Source: Brevibacterium sanguinis
Lineage (GTDB): Bacteria > Actinomycetota > Actinomycetes > Actinomycetales > Brevibacteriaceae
Assembly (NCBI RefSeq): GCF_003315415.1
Contig: NZ_QNSB01000006.1
Coordinates: 62,001 to 126,000, forward strand
Length of the DNA stretch: 64,000 bases
Direction: 5' to 3'
Shown: positions 41,196 to 50,648 of the stretch, piece by piece
How the letters are laid out: each line of letters opens with the position of its first letter
Numbering within the stretch: position 1 is the stretch's first letter
Program-made: the position numbers and the translations under genes
The notes under the pieces: model-generated
What the model was told of the DNA's origin: nothing
Seen by the model: the letters and a program-made list of their open reading frames with translations, nothing else
The model's database searches: none

Positions 41196-42536
41196 CTACC
41201 GCACCATCGCCGGGCGCTTGGGATCGAAGGCCCAATCCTTGATGAGATGCTGCATGGCGATCGCATCGTCACGGCTGCCGAGGCCGTGCTCGAGGTAGAG
41301 GCGGTTCGCGGCCTCCAGGCGGTCACGATCGAGCTCGATGCCCAGTCCCGGGGACCGGGGAACTGTGATCGCACTGTCGACGATCCGCAGCGGCTCACGG
41401 GTCAGCGCCTGCCCGTCCTGCCAGATCCAGTGCGTGTCCAGGGCGGTGATCTGGCCGGGCGCAGCCGCTCCGACATGCGTGAACATCGCCAGGGAGATGT
41501 CGAAGTGGTTGTTCGAATGCGATCCCCATGTCAGACCGAAGTCGTGGCACATCTGCGCCACACGGACCGAACCGGCCATGGTCCAGAAGTGCGGATCGGC
41601 CAACGGGATGTCCACAGCCGCTTCCCGGACCGCGTGCTGCATCTCCCGCCAATCCGTGGCGATCATGTTCGTCGCCGTCCGCAGGCCGGTGGCGCGCTTG
41701 AACTCCGCCATCACCTCGCGACCCGAGAATCGGCCTTCGGCACCGCACGGATCCTCGGCGTAGGCGACGACGCCCTCCATCCTCCGGCCCAGGCGAATGG
41801 CCTCGTCGAGCAGCCAGCCGCCGTTGGGATCCAAGGTGATCCGGGCAGCGGGGAAGCGCTCCTTGAGCGCGATCACGGTGTCGACCTCGGTGTCCCCGTC
41901 GAGCACCCCGCCCTTGAGCTTGAAGTCGCGGAACCCGTACTTCTCATGCGCCGCCTCGGCGAGGGCGACGACCGAAGCGGGGTCCATGGCCTTCTCACGT
42001 CGCAGCCGGTCCCAGCCCGAGGCCTCGGGTTCACGAAGATAGCCGAGGCCGGTGGCATCGGGATCGCCGACATAGAACAGGTATCCGAGCATCGGCACGC
42101 TCTCCCGCTGCTGGCCGGCGCCGAGAAGCTCGGCGACGGGAACCCCGAGGAACTGACCATGGAGGTCGAGCAGACAGGATTCGATCGCGGTCACGGCATG
42201 GATGGCGACGCGTTGGTCGAAGGTCTGATCGCCTCGTCCGCCGGAGTCACGGTCGCGGAAGGCCGATTCCACCTCGCGCAGCAGACTGCGCAGGCGCGCC
42301 ACCGGCCGGCCGATGAGCAGCCGGGCGGCGTCCTCGATGGTCGAGCGGATCGGCTCGCCACCGGGGACTTCGCCGAGGCCGGTGCGCCCGTCGCTGTCGG
42401 TGATGATCACGATGTTCCGGGTGAAGTAGGGGCCGTGAGCACCGGACAGGTTCATGAGCATGGAGTCGTGCCCGGCGACGGGAACGACCTCCACCGAGGC
42501 GATCACGGGACCGCCGGAGCGTTGAGAGGCATTCAT
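41196..42536 (-). CDS. gudD: D-glucarate dehydratase
   Basis: 446 aa from the ATG at 42536, the same length as characterised GudD. All active-site residues align one position after E. coli GlucD numbering: Lys206 and Lys208 (FKLKGG), metal ligands Asp236 (LDPNGGW), Glu261 (AEDPCG) and Asn290, plus the catalytic Asp314 and His340 dyad ([15 protein letters not shown]). It dehydrates D-glucarate to 5-keto-4-deoxy-D-glucarate in the cytosol. The gene overlaps the dehydrogenase stop (ATGA) as the last gene of the kdgD operon. Confidence 0.95.
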   Translation of the reverse strand: MNASQRSGGPVIASVEVVPVAGHDSMLMNLSGAHGPYFTRNIVIITDSDGRTGLGEVPGGEPIRSTIEDAARLLIGRPVARLRSLLREVESAFRDRDSGGRGDQTFDQRVAIHAVTAIESCLLDLHGQFLGVPVAELLGAGQQRESVPMLGYLFYVGDPDATGLGYLREPEASGWDRLRREKAMDPASVVALAEAAHEKYGFRDFKLKGGVLDGDTEVDTVIALKERFPAARITLDPNGGWLLDEAIRLGRRMEGVVAYAEDPCGAEGRFSGREVMAEFKRATGLRTATNMIATDWREMQHAVREAAVDIPLADPHFWTMAGSVRVAQMCHDFGLTWGSHSNNHFDISLAMFTHVGAAAPGQITALDTHWIWQDGQALTREPLRIVDSAITVPRSPGLGIELDRDRLEAANRLYLEHGLGSRDDAIAMQHLIKDWAFDPKRPAMVR

Positions 42537-44137
42537 GGGTTCGATCCTTTCACCCGACCGTCGTGCAGCTGGACGACGGACCACGGGTTGTCATCGCGCA
42601 CGGGCTCGGGAAGCAGCTGCGGCGGCATCGACTGGTAGCTGACCGGGCGGAGGAAGCGCTCGATAGCAAGGCTCCCCACCGATGTGGTCGCGGGTGCCGA
42701 GGTGGCCGGGAAGGGTCCGCCATGGACCATGGCATGTCCGACTTCGACTCCGGTCGGCCAACCGCCCCAGAGGATGCGCCCGCACAGCCCCTCGAGGACG
42801 GGCAGGAGCGCACGGACGGTGCCGAAGTCGGATTCGGTCGCCTGCACCGTGGCCGTCAGCTGCCCCTCGAGGCCTTCGAGAACGGCTCTGAGCTCCTCGG
42901 CGTCCCGGTAGCGGACCACGAGGGAGGCGGCCCCGAAGATCTCCTGGGCCAGCGCCTCGTTGGCGGCGAACTCGGATGCGCGGGTCGTGAAGACGATGGG
43001 GGCGGGCGCGTTCTCTCCGACCCCGGGAACCCCGGAGGCGATTTCGTCGACGCCCGGCTGTGACCGGAGTGCCGCCACTCCCGTGCCGAACGCCTCGGCG
43101 ATTCCTGGGGTGAGCATGGTCTGCCCGGTCTGCTCGGGCAGGAGCGCAGCGACATGATCGACGAAGCCGTCCCCTGGCGCGCCCTCGGGGACGAGGACGA
43201 GACCGGGGGCGGTGCACAGCTGACCGCTGGACCCCGTCAGCGAGGTGATGAATTGGGAGGCGAGGGCCTCGGGGCCGACTCCGTCCGAGCTCAGGCTCCC
43301 GGGCAGGACGATGACCGGGTTGATCGAGCTCATCTCGGCGTAGACGGGAATCGGCACGGGACGGTTCGCGGCCGTCGCGCTCAGCGAGAGCCCAGCCGAC
43401 CGCGAGCCGGTGAATCCGATCGCGGCGATCCGCGGGTCCGCGGCCAGCTGCTGGCCGATCGTCGATCCCGCGCCGTAGACGAGGGAGAAGACCCCGGGAT
43501 CGATTCCGCACTCGGCTGCCGCGGCGGTGACCGCCCGGCCGACGATCTCACTCGTGCCGGGGTGGGCGTTGTGAGCCTTGACGACGACAGGACACCCTGC
43601 GGCGAGCGCCGAGGCCGTGTCCCCTCCCGCGACCGAGAAGGCCAGCGGGAAGTTGCTCGCGCCGAAGACGGCGACGGGTCCGATGGGGACTCTGCGCTGC
43701 CGGATGTCGAGTCTCGGCAGGGGTGAGCGTTCGGGCAGGGCGGGGTCGATCCTCGCCCCGTGGAAGTTGCCGACCCGGACCACGTCGGCGAACAGGCGCA
43801 GCTGGCCGACGGTGCGGGAGACCTCGCCGTTCAGCCGGGCCTCGGGCAGGCCCGTCTCGGCCATCGCCCGCTCGACGAGCGGCGCTCGCACCGCGTCGAT
43901 GTTGTCGGCGATCCTGTCGAGGAATGTGCTTCGGTCCTTCGGCGATGTCGAACGGTATCCGGCGAAGGCGGCGGCCGCGGCGCGGGTCGCCTCTTCGGTC
44001 TGCTCGGCGTCGAGTGCCGTGTAGACGGGGTCGAGCGGGGCGTTCGTCCGGGGGTCGACGGCCTGTGCCGTTCCGGCTCTGCCGGTGACCTCGGATCCTG
44101 CGATCAGCGAGTGCCCTCGGAGTTCGGTCTTCGTCAT
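42533..44137 (-). CDS. 2-oxoglutarate semialdehyde (2,5-dioxovalerate) dehydrogenase
   Basis: 534 aa from the ATG at 44137 (AGGAG 8 nt upstream). Aldehyde dehydrogenase fold with oxyanion Asn162 (GASNFPLAF), general base Glu268 ([10 protein letters not shown]) and nucleophile Cys308 ([10 protein letters not shown]). The [27 protein letters not shown] block and the [10 protein letters not shown] context are typical of the NADP-dependent KGSA dehydrogenase clade. It oxidises the KdgD product to 2-oxoglutarate, feeding the TCA cycle. It lies between kdgD (47-bp gap) and gudD (4-nt overlap). Confidence 0.93.
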   Translation of the reverse strand: MTKTELRGHSLIAGSEVTGRAGTAQAVDPRTNAPLDPVYTALDAEQTEEATRAAAAAFAGYRSTSPKDRSTFLDRIADNIDAVRAPLVERAMAETGLPEARLNGEVSRTVGQLRLFADVVRVGNFHGARIDPALPERSPLPRLDIRQRRVPIGPVAVFGASNFPLAFSVAGGDTASALAAGCPVVVKAHNAHPGTSEIVGRAVTAAAAECGIDPGVFSLVYGAGSTIGQQLAADPRIAAIGFTGSRSAGLSLSATAANRPVPIPVYAEMSSINPVIVLPGSLSSDGVGPEALASQFITSLTGSSGQLCTAPGLVLVPEGAPGDGFVDHVAALLPEQTGQTMLTPGIAEAFGTGVAALRSQPGVDEIASGVPGVGENAPAPIVFTTRASEFAANEALAQEIFGAASLVVRYRDAEELRAVLEGLEGQLTATVQATESDFGTVRALLPVLEGLCGRILWGGWPTGVEVGHAMVHGGPFPATSAPATTSVGSLAIERFLRPVSYQSMPPQLLPEPVRDDNPWSVVQLHDGRVKGSNP

Positions 44138-44184
44138 CTCGGTTCTCCTCGTCGTCTGGACGGAGTCAGGCGGTCGGGTCGGTA

Positions 44185-45150
44185 TCAGGCGGTCGCCGAC
44201 TTGAGGGTGGGAGCCTCCGCGGCACCATCGGGGGCGATGCCCGCCGAGGCGATGAGCAGTGCGAGGTCCGAGACGTCGTCCTCGCTGAGGTCCTGGAGCG
44301 GGGGCCGGACGGGTCCGCTGTCGCGTCCGATCGCCTTGAGGCCCCCCTTGACGATCGAGACTCCGTAGCCTTTGACCCGATCGCGGATCTCGAGGTAGGG
44401 AAGGACGAAGCGATTGAGCTTCTCGGTCACCGCGGTCCGGTCCTGTGCGCGCACGTCGGCGTAGAAGTCGAGGGCGAACTCGGGCACGAAGTTGAACATC
44501 GCCGAGGAGTACGTGCTCATCCCCAGCTGCAGGAGCGGCAGCGCGAACGTCTCGGCGGTCGGCAGACCGCCGAGGTAGAACAGCCGATCCCCGTTCTTCG
44601 CGTAGACCTTCGTCAGGTGCTCGATGTCGCCGATGGCGTCCTTGAACCCGATGAAGTTCGGGTGGTTGTCGGCCAGCCGGGCGACGGTCTCGGCCGAGTA
44701 GACGGCGTTGGCCCGGTTGTAGACGATGATGCCGATGCTCGTGGCCTCGCAGATCGCGGCGACATGGCGGTAGAGACCGTCCTGGTCGCATTCGGTGAGA
44801 TACGGGGGCAGGACGAGCACGCCCTCGGCACCGGCCGCCTCGGCGTCCTGGACATTGCGCACCGCGTGCACGGTCGCACCGCCCGCAGAGGCGAGCACGG
44901 GAACCTCCGGCCGGGATTCTGCCACGGCCAGCGCCACGACTCGAGCGGCCTCGTCGGGGCTCAGGCTGAACCCTTCCCCCGTACCGCCGGCGGCGAAGAG
45001 TCCGGCGACGTCGTAGCTCGACTGCCAGGCGATGTGCTCGCGGTACCGCTCCTCGTCAACGTTGAGTTCGGCATCGAACGCGGTGGCGGGAAACGAGAGC
45101 AGACCGTCCTTGAGATGGGCGGCGAGCTCCTGTGGGGAGAACTGGGCCAT
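44185..45150 (-). CDS. kdgD: 5-dehydro-4-deoxyglucarate dehydratase
   Basis: 321 aa from the ATG at 45150 with AAGGA 8 nt upstream. DHDPS-fold enzyme with Schiff-base Lys170 (GFKDAIGD) and Tyr144 (IIVYNRANAVY), and the LSFPATAFD/GGTGEGFSLS N-terminal pattern of KdgD rather than of DapA. It dehydrates and decarboxylates 5-keto-4-deoxyglucarate to 2-oxoglutarate semialdehyde. First gene of the operon, facing the talarate/galactarate dehydratase gene. Confidence 0.94.
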   Translation of the reverse strand: MAQFSPQELAAHLKDGLLSFPATAFDAELNVDEERYREHIAWQSSYDVAGLFAAGGTGEGFSLSPDEAARVVALAVAESRPEVPVLASAGGATVHAVRNVQDAEAAGAEGVLVLPPYLTECDQDGLYRHVAAICEATSIGIIVYNRANAVYSAETVARLADNHPNFIGFKDAIGDIEHLTKVYAKNGDRLFYLGGLPTAETFALPLLQLGMSTYSSAMFNFVPEFALDFYADVRAQDRTAVTEKLNRFVLPYLEIRDRVKGYGVSIVKGGLKAIGRDSGPVRPPLQDLSEDDVSDLALLIASAGIAPDGAAEAPTLKSATA

Positions 45151-45231
45151 GAGGGAATCCTTCTGATGAGCGAGTCGATACGAACGTGACTTTATGAGGG
45201 CCTTCAATGCCTGTCTAAGCCCGAGACGATA

Positions 45232-45246
45232 TTGGGTGATACCCAA
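45232..45246. promoter_or_regulatory. Operator-like palindrome between kdgD and the galactarate dehydratase gene
   Basis: TTGGGT-3 nt-ACCCAA is a perfect 15-bp dyad. It sits 82 bp from kdgD and 108 bp from the divergent gene. A second dyad, CCAA-6 nt-TTGG, overlaps its right half (45243-45256). It is a plausible shared operator for an aldarate-responsive regulator not encoded in the cluster. Confidence 0.5.
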
Positions 45247-45354
45247 AGGGCATTGGAGTAGTCCGACGAATCGCTGTGTCATGGACAGCGTTGCCTCCCT
45301 CCGACACCCCCGGAGCAGTCACGCCCCAGACCTCGTTCCCGACCAGGAGTCCCC

Positions 45355-46479
45355 ATGACCTACCGCCCGGATGCGATCCGTTCGATCACCCTGTCCCAGA
45401 TCCCCCTTCCCCTGTCGGTGCCGATCTCCGACGCCAAGGTCTTCACCGGCAGGCAGAAGCCGATGACCGAGGTGGCGATGCTCTTCGCCGAGATCGAGAC
45501 AGCACAGGGTCGTTCCGGAATCGGGTTCAGCTACTCGAAGCGAGCCGGCGGACCCGCTCAGTACGCGCACGCCAAGGAGGTCGCCGAGGCGGCCCTCGGT
45601 GAGGACCCCAATGACATCGGAAAGCTCTACACCAAGCTGCTGTGGGCCGGCGCATCCGTCGGACGTTCGGGGCTGGCGACCCAGGCCCTGGCCGCGATCG
45701 ACATCGCCCTCTACGACCTCAAGGCCAAGCGCGCCGACCTGCCCTTGGCCAAGCTCCTCGGCAGTCACCGCGACTCCGTCCGCACATACAACACCTCGGG
45801 CGGCTTCCTCAACGCCTCCCTCGCCGAGGTGAAGGACCGAGCCTCGCAGTCGCTGGAGGAGGGCATCGGCGGGATCAAGATCAAGGTCGGTCTGCCCGAC
45901 ACCGCCGAGGACATCCGACGGGTGACGGCGGTTCGCGAGCACATCGGAGTCGCCCCGCTCATGGTGGATGCCAACCAGCAGTGGGACCGCGCGACGGCGC
46001 TGCGAATGGGGCGCGCCTTCGACGACCTCGACCTCGTGTGGATCGAGGAACCGCTCGACGCCTACGACGTCGAGGGCCATGCCCGGCTGACGCGGACGCT
46101 CGACACTCCCATCGCCACCGGTGAGATGCTCAGCTCCGTCGCCGAGCACCGCAGCCTCATCGACGCCCGCGCCTGCGACATCCTCCAGCCTGACGCGCCC
46201 CGCGTCGGCGGAATCACCCAGTTCATGCGTCTGCTCGCCCTGGCCGACGAAGCCGCCCTCGACATCGCCCCGCACTTCGCCATGGAGATCCACCTCCACC
46301 TCGCCGCCTGCTATCCGCGCGAGACCTGGGTCGAGCACTTCGACTGGCTCGACCCTCTCTTCAACGAACGCCTGGAGACGAGGGACGGCCGGATGATCGT
46401 TCCCGACCGCCCGGGACTGGGCATCTCCCTCAGCGACCAGGCGCGGACCTGGACCACCGAGACCGTGACGATCGGGTGA
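45355..46479 (+). CDS. L-talarate/galactarate dehydratase (enolase superfamily)
   Basis: A 374-aa mandelate-racemase-group enzyme. Catalytic bases are Lys177 (IKIKVG, with Lys175) and His307 (APHFAMEIHLH). Metal ligands are Asp205 (VDANQQW), Glu231 (EEPLD) and Glu257 (TGEMLSS). The GFSYSK and HFAMEIHLHLAA contexts follow the talarate/galactarate dehydratase pattern. Its product is the same 5-keto-4-deoxyglucarate that KdgD uses, so it lets the cell use galactarate (mucic acid) through the same route. The next gene follows after 14 bp on the same strand. Confidence 0.88.
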   Translation: MTYRPDAIRSITLSQIPLPLSVPISDAKVFTGRQKPMTEVAMLFAEIETAQGRSGIGFSYSKRAGGPAQYAHAKEVAEAALGEDPNDIGKLYTKLLWAGASVGRSGLATQALAAIDIALYDLKAKRADLPLAKLLGSHRDSVRTYNTSGGFLNASLAEVKDRASQSLEEGIGGIKIKVGLPDTAEDIRRVTAVREHIGVAPLMVDANQQWDRATALRMGRAFDDLDLVWIEEPLDAYDVEGHARLTRTLDTPIATGEMLSSVAEHRSLIDARACDILQPDAPRVGGITQFMRLLALADEAALDIAPHFAMEIHLHLAACYPRETWVEHFDWLDPLFNERLETRDGRMIVPDRPGLGISLSDQARTWTTETVTIG

Positions 46480-46493
46480 AGGGGAGCGGAGAC

Positions 46494-47852
46494 ATGAATG
46501 AGCAGCTGTCGGCCGCCTCGGCGGGCACCCGGACACCGGCCGCAACGGCACTCGAGGGAACGTCCGGACTCCCGGTCACCTCGGCGCGGGCGAGGATCGC
46601 CGAGGTCCGGATCACTCCAGTGGCCTTCGCCGATCCCCCGCTCCTCAACGCCGTCGGCGTGCACGAGCCCTACGCCCTGCGGACGGTCATCGAGATCATC
46701 ACCGATTCCGGTGTGTACGGCCTCGGCGAATCCTACGGCGACGAGGCGCATATCCGGCGCCTGGAACTGGCGTCGAGCGCGCTCATCGGCACCGACCCCT
46801 TCCTCCTCACCGCGTCCCGATCTGCCGTCGCCGAGGCGCTGACGCAGGACTCCGGCGTCGGCGGCCATGGAATGAGCGGGATGATCACCGACTCCTCGAC
46901 GCTCGACCGCGTGTTCTCCCCCTTCGAGGTCGCCTGCCTGGATGTCCAGGGCAAGCTGCTCGGTCTGCCGGTGTCGGAACTGCTCGGCGGCCGGGTGAGG
47001 GATTCCGTGGAGTTCAGCGGCTATCTGTTCTACAAATGGGCTGCTCACCCCGGTCACGTCGAGGATTCCTGGGGTGAGGCACTCGACCCAGCCGGAATCG
47101 TCGCTCAGGCGCAGAAGATGGTCTCCGATTACGGGTTCACCGCGCTCAAGCTCAAGGGCGGCGTCTTCCCGCCGGAAGAGGAGGCCGCGGCCATCGAGGC
47201 CCTGGCCGAGCACTTCCCCGGTGTCCCTCTGCGTATCGATCCGAATGCCGCGTGGACCGTCGAGACCTCGATCCAGGTGGCCGACCGGCTCGAATCGGTC
47301 CTCGAGTACCTCGAGGACCCGACTCCCGGAATCGCCGGGATGGCTGAGGTCCGAAAGGCCGTGGCGATGCCGGTGGCGACGAACATGTGCGTCGTCGCCT
47401 TCGACCAGCTGCCGTCGGCGATCGCTGCGGGAAGCGTCGACATCATCCTCTCGGATCACCATTTCTGGGGCGGACTCAGGCGTTCGGGCCTGCTAGCCGG
47501 GACCGCCGAGACGTTCGGGATGTCCCTGTCGATGCATTCGAACTCCCACCTGGGCATCAGCCTCGCGGCGATGCTCCACTTGGCAGCTGCGACCCCGAAC
47601 ATCGATTACGCCTGCGATACCCATTGGCCGTGGAAGAACCCGGAGGACGACGTCATCATGGGTTCGCCGTTCCGCTTCGTCGACGGCCGTGTCGCTGTTC
47701 CCACCTCCCCGGGCCTCGGCGTCGAACTCGATCGGGACAAGCTCGCCCGTCTGCACGAGGCCTACCTCGACTGCGGGATCAGGAATCGCGACGACACCGG
47801 CTACATGCAGAGATTCGACCCGGAGTACTCGGCCCTCGCCCCTCGCTGGTGA
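46494..47852 (+). CDS. Glucarate dehydratase-like enzyme (GudX-type second copy)
   Basis: 452 aa from the ATG at 46494 with GGGAG/GGAG upstream. All glucarate-dehydratase catalytic positions are present: Lys219/Lys221 (KLKGG), Asp249 (IDPNAAW), Glu274 (EDPTPG), Asn297, Asp321 (SDHHFW) and His348 (MHSNSH). It diverges strongly from the gudD copy, and the first 30 residues are a low-complexity extension. It may act on a different aldarate, epimerise glucarate and idarate, or support the dehydratase beside it. Confidence 0.87.
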   Translation: MNEQLSAASAGTRTPAATALEGTSGLPVTSARARIAEVRITPVAFADPPLLNAVGVHEPYALRTVIEIITDSGVYGLGESYGDEAHIRRLELASSALIGTDPFLLTASRSAVAEALTQDSGVGGHGMSGMITDSSTLDRVFSPFEVACLDVQGKLLGLPVSELLGGRVRDSVEFSGYLFYKWAAHPGHVEDSWGEALDPAGIVAQAQKMVSDYGFTALKLKGGVFPPEEEAAAIEALAEHFPGVPLRIDPNAAWTVETSIQVADRLESVLEYLEDPTPGIAGMAEVRKAVAMPVATNMCVVAFDQLPSAIAAGSVDIILSDHHFWGGLRRSGLLAGTAETFGMSLSMHSNSHLGISLAAMLHLAAATPNIDYACDTHWPWKNPEDDVIMGSPFRFVDGRVAVPTSPGLGVELDRDKLARLHEAYLDCGIRNRDDTGYMQRFDPEYSALAPRW

Positions 47853-47866
47853 GCAAGGGGACAGTC

Positions 47867-48505
47867 TCAGCTCCGGTCCTCGGTCAGGGGACCGACGACG
47901 CGATGTCGGGCGACGACGAAGGCGCCGTTGCGTCCGATCTCGAGGAGTTCGAGGTCGAGGCGACGCGGCAGCAGCGGACGTCCCGCCCCCAGAGTCACCG
48001 GCGCGATCGAGGTGATGACCTCGTCGAGGAGTCCCGCCTCGGCGAACTGACCGGCGAGGTCCCCTCCGCCGACGACCCAGAGGTCCTTGTCACCGGCGGC
48101 GTCCCTCATCGCCGCATGCACCTCGGCAGCACTCCCCTTCGCGAAGCGGATGCCCAGATCGTCGTCGGGTCCGCTGTTCTCCGGCCGTGGCAGCTGACGA
48201 TGAGTCATCACCCAGGTGGGCAGTCGGTACGGCCAGGCGCCGGCCTCGTGCCGCAGCACCCATTCGTAAGTCGTCGATCCCATCACCAGGGCGCCGACAC
48301 CTGCGATGAACTCGTCGTAGTCCCCCGGTCCGGGTGAGTCCTCCCCCGGTCCGGGTGAGTTCTCGCCCGCGGCGGGCGAGCTGTCGCCCTCGGCCGGCAT
48401 CGCGTCTCCCGCCTGGGGCTGCCTCAGCAGCCAGTCGAGGGAGTCGTTCGGATCGGCGATGAAGCCGTCGAGGGTGGTGGCCGTGTAGTAGATCGTTCGA
48501 CTCAT
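47867..48505 (-). CDS. DHFR/RibD-C-fold reductase with a Pro/Gly/Glu repeat insert
   Basis: 212 aa. It starts with YYTATTLDGFIADPNDSLDWLL, the nucleotide-binding strand-loop of the RibD C-terminal/dihydrofolate-reductase-like family, and continues with GSTTYEWVL, WVVGGGDLAGQF and APVTLGAGRPLLP. Residues of about 36-62 form an insert of repeated seven-residue units (such as EDSPGPG) encoded by 21-bp DNA repeats at 48321-48383. Small proteins of this family reduce unknown substrates with NADPH. The start overlaps the AraC-DinB stop (ATGA), so the two are coupled. Confidence 0.87.
   Translation of the reverse strand: MSRTIYYTATTLDGFIADPNDSLDWLLRQPQAGDAMPAEGDSSPAAGENSPGPGEDSPGPGDYDEFIAGVGALVMGSTTYEWVLRHEAGAWPYRLPTWVMTHRQLPRPENSGPDDDLGIRFAKGSAAEVHAAMRDAAGDKDLWVVGGGDLAGQFAEAGLLDEVITSIAPVTLGAGRPLLPRRLDLELLEIGRNGAFVVARHRVVGPLTEDRS
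48321..48383. repeat. Three 21-bp tandem repeats inside the DHFR-like gene
   Basis: Units 48321-48341 and 48342-48362 differ at one base; 48363-48383 is diverged but in phase. Each encodes seven residues, so copy-number change keeps the frame. It encodes a surface insert, not part of the fold. Confidence 0.8.
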
Positions 48506-49485
48506 GAGTCGGCTCCTTCCGTGGTCTCTTCGTCGTCACAGGGCGCATCGGTACTCGTTGGCACGTCGATGTCCGGTTCCTCACCGCGCAGCCTGCGCAG
48601 CCACATGATCGGGTCGCCCTCGTCGACGGCGTGGCCCAGTCGTCTCACCATGTGCCGCACGAGGTGGCGGCGGTGAGCGGAGTACGTGAGGACATGGGCG
48701 ACGACGGCGCTGATGACGAAGCTCTCGGGAGGATCGCAGAGTGCGTCGATGAGGCGGTCGTCCCAGGCGCCTCGGCGATCGATGTCGCGGACGAAGGCGA
48801 GCCAGCGTCCACCGGCCTCCTCGTGGCGGCGCTGGAGTGCCTGGAGTCCGGAGTCCGGTCGGCGTTCGGGCAGATCCTGGCCGTCGACCGCGGCGAGCCA
48901 CACCTCCTTCGTGAAGACGAGGTTCTCGAGGACAGCGCGGATCGACGATTCGCCGCCGTCCCACTCGAGCACGGTGACGTCCGCGAGGACCTCCCGGTGA
49001 AGCTCCTCGTCGTCCATGCGGAGCGCCACGCGGATGAGGTGGGAGATGTCGTCGAGATCGTGGCGGACGAGCTGTTCGCTCAACGGATTCATCAGGGTCT
49101 CCTGCGAGTTCACCCACAGCGAGGTGGGCGGGTGGAAGTGGATTCCGTTCGGGCTGGGCAGCCAGTGGCCCGACTCCGGCTCCGAGCTGGGCGGACGGCC
49201 GAATGCTTTGGAGAACGCCCGGCTGAATCCCTCCACCGAGGAGTACCCGGCCGTCCAGGCGGCGTCGGCGACGCTCGTCCCCTGTCGCAGCTGCCAGGCG
49301 GCGCGCTCGAGCATCACCCGTCGGCGCATCGCCACCGGCGACTCCCCTGTCTGCCGGGACACCGTGCGACCGAAGTGGAAGCGCGTCGAGAAGGCGCCGG
49401 CGGCCATCTCGTCGAGGCTGCCGTGGCGTTCGTCGAGCACGGCGTCGAGGAGCTCCCGCAGCCGGTCCCGTCCGTTCGTCGTCAT
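48502..49485 (-). CDS. AraC-type regulator fused to a DinB-like domain
   Basis: 327 aa from the ATG at 49485. Residues 1-105 form an AraC double helix-turn-helix (MAAGAFSTRFHFGRTVSRQTGESPVAMRRRVMLERAAWQL, then TSVADAAWTAGYSSVEGFSRAFSKAFGRPP). Residues of about 150-290 form a four-helix DinB-like bundle with spaced His (LVRHDLDDISHLI, AVVAHVLTYSAHRRHLVRH) that often bind a metal in this superfamily. The bundle may sense a thiol, metal or small molecule. It is coupled by ATGA to the DHFR-fold gene, its probable target or partner. Confidence 0.85.
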   Translation of the reverse strand: MTTNGRDRLRELLDAVLDERHGSLDEMAAGAFSTRFHFGRTVSRQTGESPVAMRRRVMLERAAWQLRQGTSVADAAWTAGYSSVEGFSRAFSKAFGRPPSSEPESGHWLPSPNGIHFHPPTSLWVNSQETLMNPLSEQLVRHDLDDISHLIRVALRMDDEELHREVLADVTVLEWDGGESSIRAVLENLVFTKEVWLAAVDGQDLPERRPDSGLQALQRRHEEAGGRWLAFVRDIDRRGAWDDRLIDALCDPPESFVISAVVAHVLTYSAHRRHLVRHMVRRLGHAVDEGDPIMWLRRLRGEEPDIDVPTSTDAPCDDEETTEGADS

Positions 49486-49717
49486 GAGAACAGTCTGGAC
49501 CGCCACCGGCACGATCGCATGACCGAAATTGCTCTCCTCGGACGGAGGCGCTCACGGCCCTTCCCCTGGCCGGTCCCGCACCCTAGTCTTGCCGCATGCA
49601 CACAGAAGAACGTCCGCTCGGCCCGTCCACCGGCACGACAACAACCTGTTCCGGCCTCTTCGGCGTCGTCATGTGCGCTGCTCGTGCAGCAGTCGAGCCC
49701 GACGGATCGCGACGACC

Positions 49718-50158
49718 ATGAACGCCCTCTCCCCACGCCTCGCCGCGATCGTCGCCGCGCTGCCTCTGCGGCCTGGTCTGCGGGTGCTCGAGATCGGTGG
49801 CGGGCCGGGTGCCGCGGCGAAGGCGGTGGCGGCTCGCATCGGGACCGGCCACATCCTCATGATCGATCGCTCGCAGCGGAGCATCGCCCTGGCCGAGAGG
49901 AACGCAGAGGTCGAGATCTCCGCTGGCCGCATGAGCGTGCGACACATCGCCGTCGAGGACTTCGTCCTGTTGCCGGACGAGGGACCCTTCGACCTCGCGT
50001 TCGGCATCCGCGTCGGCGCCCTCGACGGACGACACCCGGAGACGGGCAGGCTCGCTCTCACGCGAATCGCGGCTGCGCTCACGCCGGGTGGACGGCTCTT
50101 CATCGACGGCGGGGATCCGCTTCGGGAGGTGGGGCTGCCTCCCCGGGAAACAGCTTGA
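49718..50158 (+). CDS. Small class I SAM-dependent methyltransferase
   Basis: 146 aa from the ATG at 49718. SAM motif I is LRVLEIGGGPGAAAKAV, motif II the acidic MIDRS, and post-motifs include GPFDLAFGIRVGALDG and LTPGGRLFIDGGD. It is short and ends soon after the seventh-strand region, so it could be a minimal or slightly truncated enzyme. It lies alone between a divergent AraC gene (232-bp gap, nothing else seen) and the convergent stress-protein gene. The substrate is unknown. Confidence 0.72.
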   Translation: MNALSPRLAAIVAALPLRPGLRVLEIGGGPGAAAKAVAARIGTGHILMIDRSQRSIALAERNAEVEISAGRMSVRHIAVEDFVLLPDEGPFDLAFGIRVGALDGRHPETGRLALTRIAAALTPGGRLFIDGGDPLREVGLPPRETA

Positions 50159-50255
50159 GCCACTGCCTCGGCAGGGTGACGCTGACCGGATGTCCGCCGA
50201 CCTCTGCTGCCCGCTCCTTTGGTCTTCTGCTGTCCGCTTCGCAGAGCGACTCGGT

Positions 50256-50648
50256 TCAGCCGGCTTTGACCGCGAGCACCGGCACTTCGGCTTGCAGCAG
50301 GATGCGCTGTGCCAGTGATCCCATGATGAACTTGCCCACCTGGGAACGCTTGCGCAGGCCGATGACGATGAGATCGACCTGCCAGGCGTCGGCCGCCTCG
50401 AGCAGGGAATCGGCGGCGTCGTCCTCATGGGCCAGTGTGTAGACCTCGGCGTCGACACCGGCGTCCGCTGCCCGCTGCCTGATGGCATCAAGGGCCTCGT
50501 CCTCGGCCACTGAATCGGAGACCAGCGGGCCGCGCTTTCTCGAGTTCGCGATGCGAAGCTTGACTCCCCTCCACGCCGCTTCCCTGATGGCCGCATCGAC
50601 CGCAGCCTCTCCCGTCTCCGTGGGAACATATCCGACGAGGATGCTCAT
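50256..50648 (-). CDS. Universal stress protein (UspA family), coupled to tctA2
   Basis: A 130-aa single-domain Usp. The ATP-binding signature G-2x-G-9x-G-S is represented by GLRKRSQVGKFIMGSLAQRIL near residues 97-117, with the first Gly positions partly replaced (GLRKRS), so nucleotide binding is likely but not certain. Its start overlaps the tctA2 stop (ATGA), making it the last gene of the transporter operon. Usp subunits that bind ATP regulate the TRAP transporter TeaABC in Halomonas; an equivalent role here is inferred from arrangement. Confidence 0.9.
   Translation of the reverse strand: MSILVGYVPTETGEAAVDAAIREAAWRGVKLRIANSRKRGPLVSDSVAEDEALDAIRQRAADAGVDAEVYTLAHEDDAADSLLEAADAWQVDLIVIGLRKRSQVGKFIMGSLAQRILLQAEVPVLAVKAG

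Noticed and set aside
42533..44791. 752-codon version of the aldehyde dehydrogenase
   Set aside because: Residues before MTKTELRGH overlap kdgD in another frame and lack any fold; the ATG at 44137 has an AGGAG site and gives the usual family length.
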